Shown here: one piece after another, positions 31,498 to 36,422 of the stretch
Numbering within the stretch: the first letter of the stretch is position 1
How the letters are laid out: every line of letters begins with the position of its first letter
DNA from: Thermoanaerobacterales bacterium 50_218
Lineage (GTDB): Bacteria > Bacillota > DSM-12270 > Thermacetogeniales > Thermacetogeniaceae
Assembly (NCBI GenBank): GCA_001508855.1
Contig: LGFL01000011.1
Span: 1-36,422 of the forward strand
Reading direction: 5' to 3'
DNA length: 36,422 bases
The notes under the pieces: generated by a model
Told to the model about the DNA's origin: nothing
Database searches by the model: none
What the model saw: the letters and a program-made list of their open reading frames with translations, nothing else
Made by a program: the position numbers and the translations under genes

Positions 31498-31787
31498 TCA
31501 ACAGGTATTTGACGTTGGTGGGACGTATACGACAGGAACTTTCGGATGTAAAAAAAAGCGTTGAGCGGGCGAAAATGGCGTGGGAAAAGGCAGAGAAAGA
31601 GGCAGATTCCCTATACCTTGATAGTGCAGCTTTAAATCTTCACGACTTTTATAATGGTTTGGAACGGATATTTAGACTGATTGCCGAGATTGTCGATGAG
31701 GTAACGCCTGCCGGAAGTAGCTGGCATGTTGAAGGCGAACTAATGGCCTTCTGCAGTTTTTTGGAAGGAAAGACCCCTGCAGAGTGA
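31494..31787 (+). CDS. Truncated HEPN protein (HepT-like, C-terminus lost)
   Basis: The 97-residue product (INRYLTLVGRIRQELSDVKK, then YLDSAALNLHDFYNGLERIF and SSWH) matches the N-terminal two thirds of HepT-like proteins of about 150 residues. After SSWHVEGELMA the match ends, and the frame closes near repeat copy C. The RX4-6H active motif that normally follows is absent, so it cannot be an active nuclease of the usual type. The truncation looks like replacement by recombination at the repeat. Confidence 0.7.
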   Translation: MINRYLTLVGRIRQELSDVKKSVERAKMAWEKAEKEADSLYLDSAALNLHDFYNGLERIFRLIAEIVDEVTPAGSSWHVEGELMAFCSFLEGKTPAE

Positions 31788-31847
31788 GGTAGCTGTCAAG
31801 TATGCCCGTGAGATCCTGGAATTCGTCAGTTCTCAAGTGGTCCGAAA
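31772..31847 (+). repeat. HEPN-tail repeat, copy C
   Basis: The frame reads PLQSEVAVKYAREILEFVSS, the same tail as copies A and B. Identity with copy B starts at GACCCCTGC and identity with copy A runs on to CAAGTGG, so copy C holds the union of the two. It joins the truncated HEPN gene to the next MNT gene. Confidence 0.75.
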
Positions 31848-31878
31848 ACATCGGGCTCTTGCTGGAGGAGGTGTTTCG

Positions 31879-32418
31879 ATGACGAGGTCCCCAGCGGAAG
31901 AAAGAGGTCACAGTTTGGAGCAGGTTGGAAAATTTGGCACCAGCGAAACGGGCGGCAGGCTCTCCGCGAAGTATGCTAGCTTAGAACAGATCCAAGGGCT
32001 CCTAGTGCCTCTCCTCAAGTCCAGAAGTGAAGTGTTGTTTGCCTATATCTTCGGATCCCTCGCCCGGGGCACTACTGGCCCTCTAAGTGACGTCGATATA
32101 GCTATCTACGTTGACGAGACCCTGATCCCGGGGGACCTGCCCTTTGGATACAAGAGCGAGTTGCTCACAGAGATCATGAGTTGCCTCAAGAGGAACGATG
32201 TCGATCTGGTGATTTTGAATCAGGCGCCGACCTTATTGCGTTTCCAGGTGCTTCGTTCCGGCAAACTAATCTATTGCCGTTCTCCGAGAGCCCGGGTGCG
32301 TTTCACTGAAGAGGTCTTCCGCGACTACCAGGATCTTCGGCCACTGCTCGATGTTCAGCGTTATTATCTCAAGAAGAGGCTCCAGGAAGGTAAGTTTGGA
32401 GTGGGTAAAGATGGTTGA
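31879..32418 (+). CDS. mntA: MntA-type nucleotidyltransferase, intact pair
   Basis: The 179-residue protein has FGSLARGTTGPLSDVDIAIY (Gly59, Ser60, Asp71, Asp73) and LKRNDVDLVILNQAP, typical of MntA antitoxins. ATG 31879 follows GGAGGAGG by seven bases. The 3' end overlaps the HepT gene by eight bases. It is the only pair in the island in which both genes look complete. Confidence 0.87.
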   Translation: MTRSPAEERGHSLEQVGKFGTSETGGRLSAKYASLEQIQGLLVPLLKSRSEVLFAYIFGSLARGTTGPLSDVDIAIYVDETLIPGDLPFGYKSELLTEIMSCLKRNDVDLVILNQAPTLLRFQVLRSGKLIYCRSPRARVRFTEEVFRDYQDLRPLLDVQRYYLKKRLQEGKFGVGKDG

Positions 32419-32848
32419 AGTTACAGTAATTGAGCGCAAGTTGAAAGACCTTGACCGCTACCTCCAGCAATTGTCCAGATATCAGGGCATAACAGGAGAG
32501 GAACTTCGGCATGACCTGGAAAAGGCTTGGGCAGTTGAACACGGGCTTCAATTGTGCATTCAAATTCTTCTAGATGTTGGCAATCATCTTCTTTCGGAAA
32601 AAGGGGTTTTCGTTAGCGATTATAAAAGCATTTTCTTTGAATTAGCCCGTCTTGGGGTCCTGCCTATGGATTTTGCCAAACGGATCTCTGGGATGGCTGG
32701 GTTCCGGAACATTTTAGTGCACGCTTATGGAGAAGTTGACCTCGAGAAGGTAGCCCAAATGCTCAGCGAGAATCTTGGGGACTTTCGTAAGTTTGCAGAA
32801 TATCTCTGCACCTATTTGCAAGAACAAGAAGAAGATGATGAACATTGA
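32411..32848 (+). CDS. hepT: HepT (DUF86) toxin, intact
   Basis: The 145-residue protein is an all-helical HEPN RNase with the full RX4HXY motif RNILVHAY (Arg99, His104, Tyr106). The Tyr is the residue that MntA modifies with AMP to silence HepT. ATG 32411 follows GGAGTGGG and overlaps the antitoxin gene. An intrinsic terminator lies 78 bp downstream. Confidence 0.87.
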   Translation: MVEVTVIERKLKDLDRYLQQLSRYQGITGEELRHDLEKAWAVEHGLQLCIQILLDVGNHLLSEKGVFVSDYKSIFFELARLGVLPMDFAKRISGMAGFRNILVHAYGEVDLEKVAQMLSENLGDFRKFAEYLCTYLQEQEEDDEH

Positions 32849-32925
32849 ATTTCTGCTACCCACTCCTCCGAGTTCTGGCAACAGGCACCGCTCTATGCGG
32901 CAGCAAAAAGAGAACAACAGGCACT

Positions 32926-32952
32926 GCTCGGGAGCAATCCCGGCTTTTCTTA
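32926..32952 (+). terminator. Intrinsic terminator after the intact mntA-hepT pair
   Basis: GC-T-CGGGA pairs with TCCCGGC with one bulged T and a GCAA loop, followed by TTTTCTT. Confidence 0.6.
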
Positions 32953-33006
32953 TTATCCGTCGTCAGCTTGAGTTTTGGCTTCCTGAAACTGGGTGAGGAA
33001 GATGAA

Positions 33007-33109
33007 AGCGCGGTTATATGCAACCGCGCTTGGGGTTCAAGGCCTGTGCTTGCTTCTGGTAGCACCTAGACAAAGAATCGAAAAAAGCGCGGCTATGTGC
33101 AGCCACGCT
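33007..33109 (-). terminator. Two tandem copies of the DUF6485 terminator
   Basis: AGCGCGGTT/AACCGCGCT (33007-33030) and AGCGCGGCT/AGCCACGCT (33086-33109) are near-identical hairpins 79 bp apart. Each is followed on the plus side by a CTTCTGGTAGCACCT sequence, the 3' end of the DUF6485 gene. On the minus strand the nearer one is followed by TTTTTTCG, a proper terminator for DUF6485. The farther one is a tandem duplicate with a fragment of the gene's end. Confidence 0.65.
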
Positions 33110-33113
33110 TGGC

Positions 33114-33317
33114 TTACGACTTGCGCTTCTGGTAGCACCTGATGAAGGCCTCGATCGAGCGGTCGTAGGTTCGTTCAACCTCCGGTGGGAAGAAGCATCC
33201 CGGCAGTTCGCCGCGCTCCCGGTGGTAGGCTACGCACTCGCAGCAGAGGCCCTTCCTCTCACAGTGAGGGTAGGTGCAGGTGCACTTTTCCAGGTTCTTC
33301 TCCTTGCGGCACTCCAC
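33114..33317 (-). CDS. DUF6485 small Cys-rich protein
   Basis: The 67-residue protein has the family pattern CTCTYPHCERKGLCCECVAY (7 Cys in the protein's first half), then RGELPGCFFPPEVERTYDR. It probably binds a metal; function is unknown. GTG 33317 is preferred since GGAGG stands nine bases before it; TTG 33323 is too close. A broken copy lies at 30853-30958 and a 3' end fragment at 33053-33068. Confidence 0.8.
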   Translation of the reverse strand: MECRKEKNLEKCTCTYPHCERKGLCCECVAYHRERGELPGCFFPPEVERTYDRSIEAFIRCYQKRKS

Positions 33318-33359
33318 GAACAACCACCTCCATATAAATAGCTGTCAGCCTTTTATGGG

Positions 33360-33387
33360 AATATAGAAAAGTTCAAAAGTTCATCAA
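33360..33387 (-). promoter_or_regulatory. Promoter of the DUF6485 gene
   Basis: On the minus strand TTGATG (complement of 33382-33387) and TATATT (complement of 33360-33365) are 16 bp apart. Confidence 0.5.
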
Positions 33388-33400
33388 TAAAAAGTTCGCC

Positions 33401-33533
33401 GAAAACTGCCCGCTTCCTCCTACCGTTATATCTGTGCTGTTTTTCTGACCAAGCGACCTAAGCGACTCTGCTCGCAATACTACCTGTGTAAGGGGACAGT
33501 GGATGGCAAAAATTGTGTTTGTGTGGTATCATG
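33401..33533. repeat. 133-bp direct repeat, copy 2
   Basis: Nearly identical to 30956-31088. This copy lies between the intact DUF6485 gene and the phosphatase gene and contains the phosphatase's extended -10 element (TATCAT 33527-33532). It is probably the original location. Confidence 0.85.
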
Positions 33534-33584
33534 GTAATATCTAAGTTTGGAAAGCTCTGCTAAAAGCTTGAGGGGGAAAACTGG

Positions 33585-34376
33585 ATGATCGACATTCACA
33601 CCCACATCCTGCCCGGACTCGACGACGGCCCGGAAACGCTCGAAGAAAGCCTCGAGATGGCCGAAGCCTGTGTGAGTGCCGGCTTCACTGCGGTCGTGGC
33701 CACACCCCATGTGATCCCCGGGGTTTTCGAGAACAGCAGCCAGGAGATTCTCGAAAGCGTTCGAGCTCTTCGGAAGGCCCTCGAGGCCGAGAAGATCCCT
33801 CTCGAGGTTTATCCTGGTGCGGAATACCACATTACTCCTGATCTTCCGCAGGACCTTGCCGCGGGGAAGCTGGTCACCCTCGGCAACACTGGCAAGTATC
33901 TCCTCGTCGAGCTTCCGGTCCAAGAACTGCCTCCCTACACCGAGCAGGTGCTCTTCCAGATCCTGCTCAACGGGGTCACCCCGGTGCTGGCGCACCCTGA
34001 GCGCAACGAATACCTCGCCACTCATCCTCAAGCCCTCGCAGAACTCGTGCGGAAGGGTGTCCTCGTCCAGGTGACTGCAGGGTGTCTCACCGGCCTTTTC
34101 GGCTCCCTGCCGAAAAAGGCAGCCCAACGCTATCTTAAAGAAGGGATGGTTCACTTCGTTGCCACTGACGCCCACGGTCCTGGCAGGCGCCTGGAGGCTG
34201 CCGCCAGGGCAGCGGCGCTCCTCGGAAGGATCGCAGACGACCTCTTGCACACTGCCCCTTCTGCTGTGATTAAGGGACAGAAGCTGACCATAGCTACCAC
34301 TGGGAGTGAATGTGAGGAAAGGCCGGCGCCCAAAATCTGGGACCGTTTCTTGAGGAGGATTCTTCCCTCCAGGTGA
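33585..34376 (+). CDS. CpsB/YwqE-type tyrosine-protein phosphatase (PHP family)
   Basis: The 263-residue protein has the metal ligands of PHP phosphatases: MIDIHTHILPGLDDG (His5, His7), ATPHV (His42), PGAEYH, LAHPERN and ATDAHG. Such Mn-dependent enzymes remove phosphate from tyrosine kinases that control capsule or exopolysaccharide export. That agrees with the Wzz and O-antigen-ligase-like genes upstream, from which it is separated by the MNT/HEPN island. ATG 33585 follows GAGGGGG. A promoter-like TGG-TATCAT lies 50 bp before it. Confidence 0.9.
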   Translation: MIDIHTHILPGLDDGPETLEESLEMAEACVSAGFTAVVATPHVIPGVFENSSQEILESVRALRKALEAEKIPLEVYPGAEYHITPDLPQDLAAGKLVTLGNTGKYLLVELPVQELPPYTEQVLFQILLNGVTPVLAHPERNEYLATHPQALAELVRKGVLVQVTAGCLTGLFGSLPKKAAQRYLKEGMVHFVATDAHGPGRRLEAAARAAALLGRIADDLLHTAPSAVIKGQKLTIATTGSECEERPAPKIWDRFLRRILPSR

Positions 34377-34472
34377 GCGACAAGAGAGCAAAAGGGATAA
34401 GCCGACGCAAGGACGGCTAAACGGAGACTGCGTGGCCTTAGAAACACTCTAGAAAATTTTTTGTGAAAAGGA

Positions 34473-34501
34473 TTGCACTTCCAGCTCCTCTGTGGTAAAT
34501 T
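34473..34501 (+). promoter_or_regulatory. Promoter of the SLH protein gene
   Basis: TTGCAC (34473-34478) and TAAATT (34496-34501) with TGTGG before the -10 are 17 bp apart. It lies 57 bp before the SLH gene start. Confidence 0.6.
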
Positions 34502-34557
34502 GTTATCTAAGAGTAGTGTGTCCTTTTTGATCCTGCCGGGAAAGGAGGTGAAACGAG

Positions 34558-36330
34558 GTGATGGGCAAACTGCAAAGCAACCGCCCCCTTCTCGGCAACA
34601 TCGGGTTGGTGGTGTTCCTCGCACTCCTGGTGACACTGACCTTCGGAACCGTCCCCCAAGCCCAAGCATTCCAACCTCAAGTGACCCCATCTCCAGGTAG
34701 TTTTAACCGCGTAGTCACTCCAGAGCAGCCGGTAGCAGTCGAAGGTGAAGATGGATGGGCATACAATGGTCAGACCGCAAAAGTCCAGGCAACGACTGAT
34801 ACAGAAGTAAGCTTCACAATACAGGTTTGCACTCCCAGCGACTTCAACAGCATCTTACTGGAGATTATTGGAGTAGGGAATCTTGATGACGGTAGCAAAG
34901 TTAGCAACGCCATTTACCAGGTTTATGGGAAAGTATATGGGATAACATATTATGCATACCAGTTCATCTATACTTGGGTATACGAGAATCTAAACTTTGA
35001 TAGTAATTATACACTGGCAGTTTACGCTGGTGATGATCAACCATTGGCATCCATTACCCTCGACCTGGAGGCACCACCACCTAGGCCCAGCGGGGGCGGG
35101 GGCGGTGGCGGCGGTGGTGCTGCACCGACTGAAGAGGAAACTGCCACCGGAGAAATCACCGTTGAGGACGGTCAAGGGACCCTCATCGTTGATGCCGACA
35201 AAGTCAAAGAACTCATCGCCGATCCTGAAGTCGAAGCAATCGAATTCGAAATTCCCGCTGATGTCGCTGAAGAAGGAACCGTCGAACTTCCCGCCGATAT
35301 CCTTTTATCTGTGTTCGAGGCCGCCAAGCCTGCAGTATTCGTAGTGGGCAATGTCCAACTGACCGTCGACCCTGCTGACCTCGCCGTGGAAGACCTGCAG
35401 ACACTTGCTGAAGAAGGTGCTACTCTCAACGTCGTCGTTGTCAAGAGCGAGGCTCCGCTGCCGGGATACACCGCACTGAAGGTGGCAAGCGACATCTACG
35501 ACATCAGGATCGATGTCATCGGTGCAGACGGAGTGCGCAAGGGCAGCATTGACTCCTTCAACAACCCGATCACGATCACCCTGCCATACGATCCTGACAA
35601 ACTCGAAGGTGTCAGCGAAGACCTGCTCTCGATCTTCCGCTACAACGAAGAAACCGGTCAGTGGGATCTCGTGCCTGGCAGCAGAGTTGACAAGGAGAAC
35701 AACACCGTCTCTGTTGAGAGCTATCACTTGAGCAAGTACGCGGTGATGGCCTACGAAGCAGCTTTCACAGACATTATCGGCCACTGGGCTGAAGCTGACA
35801 TCAAGCTGATGGCTGCCAAGGGCATCGTCAAGGGTATGTCGGCGACAACATTCGCACCCGAAGCCCAGGTAACGCGGGCCCAGTTCGCCACACTCCTGGT
35901 CAAGGCGCTGAACATCCGTGAACAGGCAGCAACCGGTGAGCGATTCACAGATGTTGCCGCAGACGCTTGGTACGCTAGAACAGTTGAGACCGCGGCAGCG
36001 AACGGTCTAATCAAGGGTTATCCTGACGGAAGCTTCAGACCCAATGCCAAGATCACACGGCAAGAGCTGGCAGCAATGGTGGCCAATGCCCTGAAGTTCC
36101 GCGGCAGAGACGCCGAAGCCCTGACTGCCGAGGAAGTGAACACCATCTTGAGCACCTTCGCCGACCGCAACCAGATCAGCGACTGGGCAAGAGCAGCGGC
36201 AGCAGTCGTCGTCAAGAACGGCATCGTCAAGGGCCGTGCTGTAGACGAGTTCGCGCCACTGGCGACAGCCAAACGCTGCGAGGCCGTGGTGATGATCAAG
36301 CAGATGCTCTCCTTCCTGGGCGAGCTGTAA
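34558..36330 (+). CDS. Secreted S-layer-homology (SLH) domain protein
   Basis: The 590-residue protein begins with a signal peptide (hydrophobic core about residues 15-30, cleavage near AQAFQP). A domain of about 130 residues and a Gly9 linker (about 178-187) follow, then a beta-rich region, and three SLH repeats at about 404-455, 470-520 and 545-588 (each with an FTD/FAD start, GIVKG or GLIKG, and F-P-TR/K). SLH domains bind pyruvylated cell-wall polysaccharide, so the protein is held on the surface. AAAGGAGG lies nine bases before GTG 34558; ATG 34561 is equally possible. Confidence 0.92.
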   Translation: MMGKLQSNRPLLGNIGLVVFLALLVTLTFGTVPQAQAFQPQVTPSPGSFNRVVTPEQPVAVEGEDGWAYNGQTAKVQATTDTEVSFTIQVCTPSDFNSILLEIIGVGNLDDGSKVSNAIYQVYGKVYGITYYAYQFIYTWVYENLNFDSNYTLAVYAGDDQPLASITLDLEAPPPRPSGGGGGGGGGAAPTEEETATGEITVEDGQGTLIVDADKVKELIADPEVEAIEFEIPADVAEEGTVELPADILLSVFEAAKPAVFVVGNVQLTVDPADLAVEDLQTLAEEGATLNVVVVKSEAPLPGYTALKVASDIYDIRIDVIGADGVRKGSIDSFNNPITITLPYDPDKLEGVSEDLLSIFRYNEETGQWDLVPGSRVDKENNTVSVESYHLSKYAVMAYEAAFTDIIGHWAEADIKLMAAKGIVKGMSATTFAPEAQVTRAQFATLLVKALNIREQAATGERFTDVAADAWYARTVETAAANGLIKGYPDGSFRPNAKITRQELAAMVANALKFRGRDAEALTAEEVNTILSTFADRNQISDWARAAAAVVVKNGIVKGRAVDEFAPLATAKRCEAVVMIKQMLSFLGEL

Positions 36331-36377
36331 GCCGGAGTGACTGACGAAGCGACAACTGAGCTGTGCCGGAACAACCC

Positions 36378-36422
36378 GGACCCCGGTTCAGGGTGTCTGA
36401 CCCTGCCGGGGTCCTTAATTTT
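36378..36422 (+). terminator. Strong intrinsic terminator after the SLH gene
   Basis: GGACCCCGG (36378-36386) pairs with CCGGGGTCC (36406-36414), and inside it CAGGGT pairs with ACCCTG. TTAATTTT follows to the window end. Confidence 0.85.

Noticed and set aside
34385-34460. Riboswitch-like sequence (GACGCAAGG, then GGCTAAA) before the SLH gene
   Set aside because: It recalls part of a cyclic-di-GMP-I riboswitch but lacks the first hairpin and lies upstream of the best promoter for the SLH gene (34473-34501), so it would not be in that transcript.

Overview
The window looks like a GC-rich, thermophile-like Gram-positive chromosome (class Clostridia in the broad sense). Shine-Dalgarno sequences are strong (AGGAGG), GTG and TTG starts are common, and there are an S-layer-homology protein, a CpsB/YwqE-type phosphatase and many small toxin-antitoxin genes. 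A fused topoisomerase VI-like protein (the published 'Topo VIII' class, reported for example in Ammonifex degensii) fits a relative of that group. The genus is inference only.

Positions 1 to about 21,611 are the right-hand part of an integrated element whose left end lies outside the window. It ends in an excisionase, a tyrosine recombinase and a displaced 3' end of a tRNA gene followed by a terminator. The element carries its own replication and maintenance set: a DUF3854 primase-helicase, a 680-bp gene-free region full of TCGGGGGTA repeats around an AT-rich core (candidate origin), a family A DNA polymerase with proofreading domain, an HU-like protein, a one-chain Topo VIII, a ParM/ParR partition pair with centromere-like repeats, a RusA-like nuclease and a replication-relaxation-type protein. 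It also holds a HigB/HigA pair, a MazF pair, DUF4160/DUF2442 genes, and a decayed stretch (about 15.76-17.3 kb) with a VirB4-like remnant, suggesting a formerly conjugative element. Several element genes sit directly behind intrinsic terminators with little or no room for a promoter, which points to attenuation or antitermination.

Positions 21.9-23.9 kb hold an AT-rich methyltransferase/nuclease pair (restriction-modification) beside the tRNA junction, clearly foreign in composition. From 24 kb the sequence returns to GC-rich chromosome: an HD-domain hydrolase, an O-antigen-ligase-like membrane protein with TPR repeats, and a Wzz-type chain-length regulator.

The cell-surface cluster is interrupted from 28.57 to 33.4 kb by an island of MNT nucleotidyltransferase/HEPN genes in different states: one intact pair, one pair whose HepT has an early ochre codon, one truncated HEPN, one orphan MNT and several fragments. 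Short repeats derived from a HEPN 3' end, and a 133-bp duplication that carries a promoter, thread through it. After the island come a CpsB/YwqE-type phosphatase and a secreted three-SLH-domain protein with a strong terminator at the window end.
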